A DNA stretch of 64,000 bases from Armatimonadota bacterium (GTDB lineage: Bacteria; Armatimonadota; Fimbriimonadia; Fimbriimonadales; Fimbriimonadaceae), in NCBI GenBank assembly GCA_027451905.1, contig DAIDHV010000004.1, forward strand, positions 170,588-234,587, written 5' to 3'. Positions 37,002-45,420 of this stretch are shown piece by piece. Made by a program: the position numbers and the translations under genes. Below the pieces are notes generated by a model. It was given only the letters and a program-made list of their open reading frames with translations, did no database searches and had not been told where the DNA came from. Position 1 is the first letter of the stretch, and the number at the start of each line of letters is the position of its first letter.

Positions 37002-38756
37002 ATGGGAAAATCAGTTGGGCTAAGCGAAAATCTGCTAAACGATCTTGAACCTGGTGACCAACGGGTTCGAGGCGGCTCTTTACTGCTTGCTCTTAGCCTC
37101 TTTCAAAAGCCCAAAGAGCGGGTTCAATCAGAGCTCCTGAATTACCTCCGAGAAGTTAGCAATCGAACCCAGGAGAGGATCAAGTCTTCGGCGTGGCAAA
37201 AGGCGTTGGGTTCCCAAGCTGCCGGTCAATACTTGCATGCGATCCAAAAAATCCACGTTGCAACTGGCTCGGGCCAGATTCACGATGAGGCGCAACTTGC
37301 CATTTGGAATCAAGATACGGTCTTAAAATTGCTAGAGCCAACCGCGCTTAATGTGATCCGAGACGCGGAGAAGTGCGCGGAGATGAGCGAGGAGATCAGC
37401 GGTGTCTTGGAAGAATCGGTCTCAAAGAACTACCTCAATGCGGTGGCGCAATTGGAGGAAGCGTTTGAAGTTTCTGGCATCGAAAGAGGAGAATGTCTAA
37501 GAAATGCGCGTCAAGGCATGCAAGAAGCGCTTGCCGATCCTAACGGAAGCCGTTCTGCGATCATCCAGTTTTTGAATGGAGTTTCACAGTCCATTTCCAG
37601 TTTTACAGGTGGAGATGCTCCCCAACTTTTGACCCATGCGGCTCAGATCGGCCTTTCTGGCCGAGACGGCCTTTCCAGTCTTGCCAACTGGGCCATTGGC
37701 AGGGCCTATTTACAGCGGGAAGAAAAGAGCGATGCCCTTGTTTATTTTGATAAGGTTCCCAAACGCAAGGGCGAGTTTATTCCGCTTTTGGATTTGGCAA
37801 GGCTTCAGCTAGAAGCTGGAAATGTGAATCGTGCCCGTCAGACCATAGAATCGGCTTTAGAGTCTTCTCCCCTTGCTTTTATCTTTATGGTTGCTGATTC
37901 TGCCTTTGAACCAGAAGCCGCTTCCATAGCGGCAAGGATGAACGGATTGGCTCTTGCCGCCGCCCAGAGGATTCACAACGAAATGAGGGCGCTCAAGGAG
38001 TGGGATGGGCTTTGTAAGCAAGTTGAGCAGACAATTGGCCACAAATTAACTTTGGACACGGGGCTTGCAGTAGAAGCGGAAGCGACCTCGGCCTTAGTGT
38101 CTGGGCACTGCTCTTTGGATCTGATTGGGTTTTCTTTGAAGATTGCCAAAGTGCTTGATATCAAGAAAGCAGAGGCAAGTGAAAACATTAACCGCCTGTG
38201 TGATGCGGCCCAAGAGTCTATCTCAGCTCTTCAGACCGAGATTCATAAATTTGAAAAGAAGAAATCTGAAGCGGTTGCCAACGCCAATGCCATTTTGTCG
38301 AGAAAGATGACTTTGGTGAGAATGGAGCAAAGAAGGTCTGAGTTAGAAGTTGTCCGTGCAGAACGGGGCTGTGCTTGGAGCTTTGAGTACGGTCTGATTA
38401 TGTTTGGCGTTTACGTGATTACGTTGGCGGTTTTTGCATTTATGGGCAATAAAGAAGCTTACAAGTCTCCTCTTGCCATGCTCATTGGGTTTGCGGGTGT
38501 GGTTCCGATTGCAATGGCTATTTTGGTTCAAATTGGAACAATGCTCAGAAAGGGGGCAGCCGAAGCTGCCATTTCTCAAGTCCATAAAGCTGCTAAATCT
38601 GAACTTGAGCAAAAGCTAAAGAAAATTGATCAAGAATTTGAACAAGAAGCGGTTGTAGTCAATCAATCAATTGCAAGTTATAATCAGAAACTAGAAAAAC
38701 TGGCTCAAGCCAAAACGATGCTTGAGCCAGGTGTTGCTCAGATGCGTGCGGCTTAG
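37002..38756 (+). CDS. Large coiled-coil membrane protein next to flotillin
   Basis: 584 residues, family not recognised. Residues 1-300 are mostly helical, with TPR-like pairs (AIGRAYLQREEKSDALVYF, DLARLQLEAGNVNRARQTIE). A coiled coil follows (about 385-450), then two membrane segments (about 463-482 and 489-510), then a second charged coiled coil to the end. There is no signal peptide, so both soluble parts probably face the cytoplasm. It converges on the flotillin gene (gap of six bases). Flotillins scaffold membrane proteins, so a functional link is possible but unproven. Confidence 0.78.
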   Translation: MGKSVGLSENLLNDLEPGDQRVRGGSLLLALSLFQKPKERVQSELLNYLREVSNRTQERIKSSAWQKALGSQAAGQYLHAIQKIHVATGSGQIHDEAQLAIWNQDTVLKLLEPTALNVIRDAEKCAEMSEEISGVLEESVSKNYLNAVAQLEEAFEVSGIERGECLRNARQGMQEALADPNGSRSAIIQFLNGVSQSISSFTGGDAPQLLTHAAQIGLSGRDGLSSLANWAIGRAYLQREEKSDALVYFDKVPKRKGEFIPLLDLARLQLEAGNVNRARQTIESALESSPLAFIFMVADSAFEPEAASIAARMNGLALAAAQRIHNEMRALKEWDGLCKQVEQTIGHKLTLDTGLAVEAEATSALVSGHCSLDLIGFSLKIAKVLDIKKAEASENINRLCDAAQESISALQTEIHKFEKKKSEAVANANAILSRKMTLVRMEQRRSELEVVRAERGCAWSFEYGLIMFGVYVITLAVFAFMGNKEAYKSPLAMLIGFAGVVPIAMAILVQIGTMLRKGAAEAAISQVHKAAKSELEQKLKKIDQEFEQEAVVVNQSIASYNQKLEKLAQAKTMLEPGVAQMRAA

Positions 38757-38762
38757 TTTTAG

Positions 38763-40172
38763 CTAGCCTGCATCATTGATGACGGCTGACTTGCTTGATG
38801 AAGTGTGGCCCAGTCTGGTCTCAAAAATCGGCGGCTGAGAAGCCGTGACTGAAGACGTCGTGGAGGCATTGCCATCGGTTGCCCCGCTTGAATTGGAGGG
38901 TCTTGCACTCGAATTTGAACCTGTGCCTGGATTAGATGGACCGCCGTGCACCCCCATGCTTGTATTGACCAGCTGGGCAGCGATTACAGTCTGAATGACT
39001 TGGCTGATTTGGTCAGCGGCTCCCGACGCGGCCCCTTTGTTGGGATCACTGGAGATGTTCACCAACTTGGCTTGGGCCAATGCGTTAGCAATCGATGGTG
39101 CAATGGTTGGCAAGATTTCCAACTGCCGCAATGCGATGTAGCTGGCTCCGCCTTCTTCCATAGCTTTGGTGACCTCGCGAATGGCATCCGCTTGGGCACT
39201 GGCCGTTTTTCTTAATCGCATGGCTTCTGCATCGGCTGCCGCCTCGGCTTGGATCCTCACTCGCTGACCGTCGGCTCCGGCTTGGGCAATCTGAGTTGCC
39301 TTCAATTCGGCTTCTCTTAGATTTTGAAGCGCTTCTTGCTTTTTGGCTTCAGCGTCAGCAATTTTCGCCGCGTTCTGAGCCCTTCGTTCATCAAGCTCGC
39401 GTTGCTTGTCATTAATAGCGGTTTCCGCGGTGAGTTGGGCTTCTTTGGCCCTCCTTTCTTGATCAGCTTGCACGATGTCGGCATTGGCTTTAGCTTCGAC
39501 CGCGGATTGTCTCCGTCGAGCATCGGCAACCTCGCTTTGCACACTCTTAATATTGAGAGAGTTAAAGGAGAGCCCCAGATCTTGTAGTTCTCGAGAGCAG
39601 GCAGACTTAATAATGATCGCGAGCCGATCATCATCTTCTGCGCTTGCCAAAGAGGTGACAATGGGTTTAACCAACTCAACTTCTGCCGGGGAATCAACAA
39701 TCGGATAGGTTGCCTTGGCATTAAACAGTTCATCGTGGTGGAGGAGGTTAATGGCACGGCGACCGGTGGAAGTGAGGAGGTCCGTCAGGGTTGAAATTTG
39801 CTCGTCCGGTGGCTTAGCAAAAAATCGGTTGGCAGCGGTTCGAATCATCTCGTTGGTATCACCCACCGAAACGATCGCACTGGCTAATACTCTGACTTTG
39901 ATAGGGCGGGGCTGGCCGTTGCGATCAACGTCGGCGGTTTGATCAGAAATGTCTAGATCAATATTGATGGCCTTAGAAGGGATCGTTGTTCCGGTTGTAA
40001 AGAGGGGGATTTCCATAGACTTACCCGGACCTCGGTAAACATTGGTTTTGCCACTAAACCAGCTAACAATACGGATGGTGCCAGCACCTACCGTCCTTAA
40101 AAAAGAAGTGACAAGAATGCTAATAACAAGCACTGCGCCAACAATTGCACCGGCAATGTAGAGTGGATTCAT
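38763..40172 (-). CDS. Flotillin-like SPFH/Band 7 protein
   Basis: 469 residues. One N-terminal membrane segment (about 5-25) is followed by the SPFH domain (TIRIVSWFSGKTNVYRGPGK onward) and a long Ala/Glu/Lys coiled coil (about 215-320) typical of flotillin. The last ~75 residues are Ser/Gly/Thr/Asn-rich and probably disordered. Flotillins organise membrane microdomains and oligomerise on the inner face. An NfeD-type partner gene lies 240 bases upstream on the same strand. Confidence 0.93.
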   Translation of the reverse strand: MNPLYIAGAIVGAVLVISILVTSFLRTVGAGTIRIVSWFSGKTNVYRGPGKSMEIPLFTTGTTIPSKAINIDLDISDQTADVDRNGQPRPIKVRVLASAIVSVGDTNEMIRTAANRFFAKPPDEQISTLTDLLTSTGRRAINLLHHDELFNAKATYPIVDSPAEVELVKPIVTSLASAEDDDRLAIIIKSACSRELQDLGLSFNSLNIKSVQSEVADARRRQSAVEAKANADIVQADQERRAKEAQLTAETAINDKQRELDERRAQNAAKIADAEAKKQEALQNLREAELKATQIAQAGADGQRVRIQAEAAADAEAMRLRKTASAQADAIREVTKAMEEGGASYIALRQLEILPTIAPSIANALAQAKLVNISSDPNKGAASGAADQISQVIQTVIAAQLVNTSMGVHGGPSNPGTGSNSSARPSNSSGATDGNASTTSSVTASQPPIFETRLGHTSSSKSAVINDAG

Positions 40173-40412
40173 AGTGTTCTCTGTATTCTAGCCGAGTTCT
40201 GGAGGATTGACAACCGTATTTGTATCACGTTCATTTAGATTCTAAGAACTGGCTTGAATCTCTTTATATTACGTCGATTTCAAGCAAGAAGAACCCTATT
40301 CTTTGATCATCTCATCAAATTGGAATCTGGAATGGCCCCCCAGAAAGGGCTAAGGCTTAATCAGCATCTAGCAATCAGGGAGTCTTGCCAATTTCATGCC
40401 TTCCTAAGAGAG

Positions 40413-41111
40413 CTAAGCTAAGTCTTTACTGACCACAACTTTGTTGGCAGCTGTATCAACATCAATAACCATTAAAGAGTCAGACTTTTGGACCTTGACA
40501 TTCTTTTTTAATTCATCTTTATCAAGTTGAGCTAGAACTTGGCGGAGCTGCCCGTCTAATTCCACAAGCACAATTCCACGCCCTGAATCATCAAAGCCGC
40601 TGACGGCAGTAACCTGCCGAGACTTTGCCCCTTCTAATCCGAGAGCAGGAGTTGACTCAAATTTAAGAAGAAAGCCCATCAAGGGCCGAATCAGGGCAAA
40701 CGTGAAGGTCAATCCGACCACAATTGCGGCAACAAGCGCGATGGAAGCCTGCAAATGAGGCCCTATAAGCAATCCGGCTGCCCCAAAGGCAAGGCAAAAC
40801 GCAAAGATATTGAGGGGAGAAACGATGGAAAGGCCAAAGACAAAGAGATTGGCAAGGAAGGGTCCAATGCCAAAGGAAGTGGGATTATCGGGATTGGATT
40901 GGGATAATTGATCGGCGTGGGCAGAATGATGAACGGCGGAAAGGTTGAGCCCACCTTGATCCCCCTGCTTTGAAATTCCTTTCAGGGAAGGTGCTCCTCC
41001 ACCATGCTGATGAAGCTGCCCTCGGTGATGACCAAGCCTTGCAAATCCTAGGGCAAAAGAGGCAAGAATTCCAAGGATTCCGGTGTAAAAAAGTACGGTA
41101 AATAATTCCAT
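40413..41111 (-). CDS. NfeD-like membrane protein (flotillin partner)
   Basis: 232 residues. An N-terminal membrane segment, a His/Gln/Gly-rich loop (about 28-75), three or four further hydrophobic segments (about 80-155), and a C-terminal OB-fold-like domain (about 165-232, RQVTAVSGFDDSGRGIVLVE). This is the YuaF/NfeD layout that pairs with flotillin. The histidine-rich loop (HHRGQLHQHGGG) might bind metal. The gap to the flotillin start is 240 bases and holds no gene. Confidence 0.83.
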   Translation of the reverse strand: MELFTVLFYTGILGILASFALGFARLGHHRGQLHQHGGGAPSLKGISKQGDQGGLNLSAVHHSAHADQLSQSNPDNPTSFGIGPFLANLFVFGLSIVSPLNIFAFCLAFGAAGLLIGPHLQASIALVAAIVVGLTFTFALIRPLMGFLLKFESTPALGLEGAKSRQVTAVSGFDDSGRGIVLVELDGQLRQVLAQLDKDELKKNVKVQKSDSLMVIDVDTAANKVVVSKDLA

Positions 41112-41186
41112 ATTAGGATTGCCTAAGTTCAGATTACTGGATCAACCTCCGTTTCCGATAGTGTTGATATTAGCCTCTCAAGAAGG

Positions 41187-42563
41187 TTACGTGACGGAAC
41201 GGATGTTCTTTAAGAACACGGCACCCAAGATAAAGCAAATCGCACAAAAGATGAAGACAAGATCATAACCGGTTCGGCTGTAAGTGACGGCGTGGGCCGG
41301 TGACGCTTCCAAAACAAAGGCTCCTATGATGGCACCTGCAATGGGAGGAGCAATGGATTGAGGCAAGGTCATCGAAACATGCCAAACTGCCATGTGCTTG
41401 GCAGCATGATCAAGATCTGGCAAGACGTCAGTTCCCAGAGCCCAATCCACGCTTGTGTAGGCACCAAAGCCAAGGCCAAAGATGGTTCCGATCCCTAAAG
41501 TTTGAAGAAAGTTGTGGCAAAAAGAGAATCCCAGTACAAAGACGGCCATGACTCCAGTTGCAAAGTAGACAACTTTTTTTCGACCGATTTTATCAGAGAG
41601 GGAGCCTCCCAGAAAACCACTGATGGATGCGGCGACTAAAATAACTCCAATAAGGATTCCCGAGGCGCTGGCTGGATTCTGCAGGTGGATCACATCCCTT
41701 AGGTAGTAGTTGATAAAGGGCTCGATGCCATAGAATCCAAGCATGACCAGAAATCTTGTAATCCAAACCCAAAAAAAGTCTGGTTGGTCTTTGGGACTGA
41801 TCCAAAGGCTTTTGAGGTAGGGAACCCACTGAAGGGGCTTTGGTTTGATGATCAGTGCATTTTCTTTGAATCCAAGCAAGGTTAAAGGTCCAATAATCAA
41901 AAAGAGAAGTATTAAAAAACCGTATTGGGCACTAGCGGGAAGTTTTGCAAGAAGCAAACCGGCACCGACTGCCCCCACCAAGGTTCCTACCTGGCACATG
42001 ACCGCATAGTAGCCACTTGCTACACCTCTTTGATCGTCAGGAACAAGGTCCGGCAGAACTCCCATGTAGGCTGCGGTTGCCACGTTGTTGCCAAATTGGA
42101 CAATCAGAAATCCAACCAACAAAAGGTAGTAAAACACAGAATAGCCTCCAAGCAAGGAACCACCAGTGTGTCCAGAGGAACCGGCTTGACTGACAAAAGC
42201 TGTAACTACCATTGCCATGATCAGAAGGCCCACAGTGTTGACCCCCGTTCCCACCGCAATATAGGGCCGCCTTCTGCCAAGTTTCGAGGCGCATCGGTCG
42301 CTCAAAGGGCCGACAATGAGGGGGCAAAATATGGCAAAAATAGCTCCGACCGCCGTAAAAAGCCCAAGGGCTGCCGCGCGGTTCGAGGGGGCGATTTTTG
42401 CAATTTCACCAGGGATCATAACCACCAGCAAAGCGCCCCAGTGGGCGTTAGTTGCTAGCCAAAATCCAGAAATGGCAAGATGATCTTTGACGGTTAGCTT
42501 TTTGCCCAAGTACGGTGAGAGCGGTGCTTGGACCTCATCTTGACTGACGGAAAATGGCTCCAT
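41187..42563 (-). CDS. MFS transporter, sugar-cation (GPH/SLC45-like) type
   Basis: 458 residues with about 12 hydrophobic segments. The motif between helices 2 and 3, GPLSDRCASKLGRRRPYIAVG, and GGSLSDKIGRKKVVYF in the second half are major-facilitator signatures closest to the sucrose/SLC45 group. The substrate is unknown, possibly a di- or oligosaccharide. The start overlaps the stop of the upstream nucleotidyltransferase gene (TAATG), so the two are coupled. Confidence 0.9.
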   Translation of the reverse strand: MEPFSVSQDEVQAPLSPYLGKKLTVKDHLAISGFWLATNAHWGALLVVMIPGEIAKIAPSNRAAALGLFTAVGAIFAIFCPLIVGPLSDRCASKLGRRRPYIAVGTGVNTVGLLIMAMVVTAFVSQAGSSGHTGGSLLGGYSVFYYLLLVGFLIVQFGNNVATAAYMGVLPDLVPDDQRGVASGYYAVMCQVGTLVGAVGAGLLLAKLPASAQYGFLILLFLIIGPLTLLGFKENALIIKPKPLQWVPYLKSLWISPKDQPDFFWVWITRFLVMLGFYGIEPFINYYLRDVIHLQNPASASGILIGVILVAASISGFLGGSLSDKIGRKKVVYFATGVMAVFVLGFSFCHNFLQTLGIGTIFGLGFGAYTSVDWALGTDVLPDLDHAAKHMAVWHVSMTLPQSIAPPIAGAIIGAFVLEASPAHAVTYSRTGYDLVFIFCAICFILGAVFLKNIRSVT

Positions 42564-43336
42564 TATTGCTTCTCGGATACAATCTTTTGAGTGTAGTTGA
42601 AGTCAAAAACGTCGTCAACATCAAATGCAAGTTGAGGGGGTGAGCCAAGAATTGGAGTTCCGGAGCATTTTAATAAACTGACGATCTTGTCTTCCGCATC
42701 TTGGACCGTGACTCTTTTTAGCAGAAACTTTAATGTGAACCCATATCCCAAAAGTTTAGCAAGACCAATTTTGCTTTTCCTTAGCTCAAAAGCGGCCTGA
42801 AAATAAGGCCGAGATCTTCTCATGGCTTCGGGGCGAATGACGGTAACTCCGCCAAGCGTTAACTTTTCGCCGACTAAAGACACAAACGTGGATGGGCAGC
42901 CTGGAAACGCAGATAGAAAGTTGGAATCTCTGACTGCGGTTAGGTAAATGTCTTTTCCGCTATTGGCATTTTCAAGAACCCAATCCAAGTGCTCTGACTG
43001 CAGCAGGGGCAAATCGGTCATGACGAGAATCACTCGATCAGGCGGAGGTGATGCTTGGCAAAGGGCATCGAGGCCATTAAACATGTTTTCGGGACCGGTA
43101 TTGGCTTCGGCGATGGCATCCACGCCCAAGGTTTTGCAGTGTTCTTGGACTTCTTCACCTCCAATCACAATCAGGTTGCGAATCTTGCCGGAACCACGCA
43201 CCGCCTCAATGGCAACGTCAAGAAACGTTTTGCCGTTGACCTTGATCAGGGCCTTGACGTTGGTGCCAGCTGCGGCAGCAAACTCGGCATCAAGTTTGCC
43301 ACCGGCAGGCAAGATAGCGTCCACAATTTCACTCAT
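42563..43336 (-). CDS. MobA/GlmU-like nucleotidyltransferase
   Basis: 257 residues. The N-terminus VDAILPAGGKLDAEFAAAAG is a variant of the LAAGxGxRM nucleotide loop and contains an insertion. VMTDLPLLQSEHLDWVL holds the metal-binding Asp, and FDVDDVFDFNYTQKI near the end resembles the MobA-type NTP_transf_3 end block. It probably transfers a nucleotide to a phosphosugar or cofactor, substrate unknown. The loop variant lacks the usual Arg, so activity needs checking. Coupled to the MFS gene. Confidence 0.82.
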   Translation of the reverse strand: MSEIVDAILPAGGKLDAEFAAAAGTNVKALIKVNGKTFLDVAIEAVRGSGKIRNLIVIGGEEVQEHCKTLGVDAIAEANTGPENMFNGLDALCQASPPPDRVILVMTDLPLLQSEHLDWVLENANSGKDIYLTAVRDSNFLSAFPGCPSTFVSLVGEKLTLGGVTVIRPEAMRRSRPYFQAAFELRKSKIGLAKLLGYGFTLKFLLKRVTVQDAEDKIVSLLKCSGTPILGSPPQLAFDVDDVFDFNYTQKIVSEKQ

Positions 43337-43421
43337 AAGTCTGGAATACGTTACCAGTTCAAGACGTCAGGGAAGATCGAGACGGTGCAGAATGGAATTA
43401 CTATTCAGTAGCCGTGAACGG

Positions 43422-44591
43422 CTAAGAATGGATGATGTGAGCCCGCGTTTCATCGCGATGCTTCTTGAGGTAAGGCATAAAGGGAGTGCCGCCAGTACCC
43501 ACCGCGTGAGGATTTTTGGCATCGGTTTGCCCTTGCTTAAAGATATAAGAAGCCGCAAATTCATAATGCTTAGTCCTAAACGTTTCCATTTGCTCAAGAC
43601 ACTCATCATAGATTTCTATCAGCTCGGGGTGTCCCGAGTGGATGACAAACTCCCTCAGACTTGGACCTTCCTCGATGTGCTTGATAAAGGCGCGAAAGTT
43701 GGGCGGCATGTAGTCTCTCATTTCCATCAAATAGTCTCTGAGGATGTCTTGTTGGTGTTGAACTCCAAAGAGGCCATCTAAAGCAGGAACAATGCTGCTC
43801 TGAGCGCCGGTTTCGCCTCGAAATTGTTGAGGAATGCCTTTGTATTCCTCAACTCCTTCGTAAATAAGCCCTTTTGGCAAGTCAGGATGACCCTTCCATC
43901 CGTGGATGTAGGGCCGAACCCGATGATAGTAAACGTAGGGGTCGCAAAACTCCACCATTCTTGCAAGAGCTGTATTCATCTGGGTCAGAGAGTCAAAAAT
44001 AACCTTCAGCTCTTTTGTGACCTGGACCGTATCTTGACAAAGGATCGCGCTTTGGCAGGGAATCATGGCATTCACAAGTGGTGCTGCTTTCTTTTCGATG
44101 TCTACATGCACAAGGATAAACCATTCCTCATCAATCCCTCCGTAAAAGTTCTGGAGCAAAGCAATGTTGCCGTTCTCGATAGCGCGGTGATTTTCTAGTA
44201 GCCGCCAGTTGTGCAAACAGTAGGAGGCATAACTTAGCACCGGCGGTCTGCCAAGCTTTTTAGCGACCTGATGCCACGGCAAAGCCAGATTGGGAGGGAT
44301 CGAATGGGCTGGTTCCTTATCAGTCCAAACATAGCTGTGGCCGAGATAGCTCAACACGACCATGGCTCTTTCCCATTCTTGATTCGTTGCGAGATCTTCA
44401 ACGGGAAAAGGGGGAAGAGCTTGAATCAGTTCTCTGATTCGATTGCCGGCAAGGTACTTGGGCAGTTGGATTGCAAAGTCATCCCATTCCGCAAAGGGTT
44501 TGGAAAGGTGGCACAGAGGAGGATTTTCGGGCAAAAACCCGTGGGTGAGACTAACCCCGAACTGGGCGGGGTTGGCTGATGATATTGACAT
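43422..44591 (-). CDS. Indoleamine 2,3-dioxygenase family protein
   Basis: 389 residues matching the heme enzyme that opens the indole ring of tryptophan to N-formylkynurenine. The proximal heme ligand is His342 in ETFRTKHYEFAASYI. The active-site segment FRGETGAQSSIVPALDGLFG corresponds to the family's FxGGSAxQSS block, and GTGGTPFMPYLKKHR is the conserved end loop. Most bacteria use tryptophan 2,3-dioxygenase instead. No kynureninase or formamidase gene is adjacent. Confidence 0.92.
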   Translation of the reverse strand: MSISSANPAQFGVSLTHGFLPENPPLCHLSKPFAEWDDFAIQLPKYLAGNRIRELIQALPPFPVEDLATNQEWERAMVVLSYLGHSYVWTDKEPAHSIPPNLALPWHQVAKKLGRPPVLSYASYCLHNWRLLENHRAIENGNIALLQNFYGGIDEEWFILVHVDIEKKAAPLVNAMIPCQSAILCQDTVQVTKELKVIFDSLTQMNTALARMVEFCDPYVYYHRVRPYIHGWKGHPDLPKGLIYEGVEEYKGIPQQFRGETGAQSSIVPALDGLFGVQHQQDILRDYLMEMRDYMPPNFRAFIKHIEEGPSLREFVIHSGHPELIEIYDECLEQMETFRTKHYEFAASYIFKQGQTDAKNPHAVGTGGTPFMPYLKKHRDETRAHIIHS

Positions 44592-44688
44592 TCATAGCGT
44601 TCCTAGTTCCCGCATGGTGGATCATTCTAGAGAATGACCTCTTGGGTCACTCCAGAATACCTGCCAAATGCTTGAAAGGAAGGTAGAC

Positions 44689-45369
44689 CTATTGAACGTA
44701 GGTAACGGCGAAGCCGTCGTGCCCTTTGCTTCCAATCGTTTGGATGGCAGTAGAGATCGTGCTTTGCTTTTTACCCGCCGACTGCAAGAACTGACGAACA
44801 CCCTCAAGCTGAGGATCCGTATTTTCTTTATCAAGGATTTTGCCCTCTCGAACAACATTGTCCGAAATGATGAGCCCACCTGACCTTGTGAGTTTTAGGG
44901 CCCATTCAAAGTACTCCGGCATGCTTTGCTTATCCGCATCTATGAAAACAAGGTCAAATGTTCTGCCAAATTCATTTTCCACCGCCGGAAGTAGGTCCAG
45001 AGCGGCACCGACTCTTATTTCCACTTTATGAGCTTGGTTTGCCCTTTTGAAGTTTTCTAGTGCCACATTGGCGTGCTTCTGGGCAAATTCTAAAGTCAAT
45101 AACTTACCGTCCTCTGGCAGGGCCTCCGCCAGCCATAATCCGCTGTATCCTCCCAAAGTGCCAATTTCTAGGATTTGCTTGGCTTGCACCAGTTTTGCAA
45201 AGATGGTGAGTAACTTCCCCTGGGTGGGGGCAACCTGTATTGGCGGCAATTCTGATTCTGAAGAGTGCTTGACTGCGTCGCTCATCGCTTGTGGCTCTTG
45301 GACAAGCCATTTCGAGAGGTATGCATCAACCTCTACTGTCATTTTGGAAAAGGATTCGACGGGTTTCAC
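44689..45369 (-). CDS. SAM-dependent O-methyltransferase (Methyltransf_3 type)
   Basis: 226 residues. The SAM-binding motif ILEIGTLGGYSGLWLAEALP is followed by LTLEFAQKHANVALENF, the metal-binding region DLVFIDADKQSMPEY and LISDNVVREGKI, all typical of cation-dependent catechol- or caffeoyl-CoA-type O-methyltransferases. The acceptor is unknown, probably a catechol-like hydroxyl. An internal ATG at 45342 is an alternative start nearer the family length. It follows mfd by 51 bases on the same strand. Confidence 0.93.
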   Translation of the reverse strand: MKPVESFSKMTVEVDAYLSKWLVQEPQAMSDAVKHSSESELPPIQVAPTQGKLLTIFAKLVQAKQILEIGTLGGYSGLWLAEALPEDGKLLTLEFAQKHANVALENFKRANQAHKVEIRVGAALDLLPAVENEFGRTFDLVFIDADKQSMPEYFEWALKLTRSGGLIISDNVVREGKILDKENTDPQLEGVRQFLQSAGKKQSTISTAIQTIGSKGHDGFAVTYVQ

Positions 45370-45420
45370 GGTTGCAAGTTTCAGTATAGAGCAGATGGAA
45401 TGGGCATGATCCGCAAAAAA

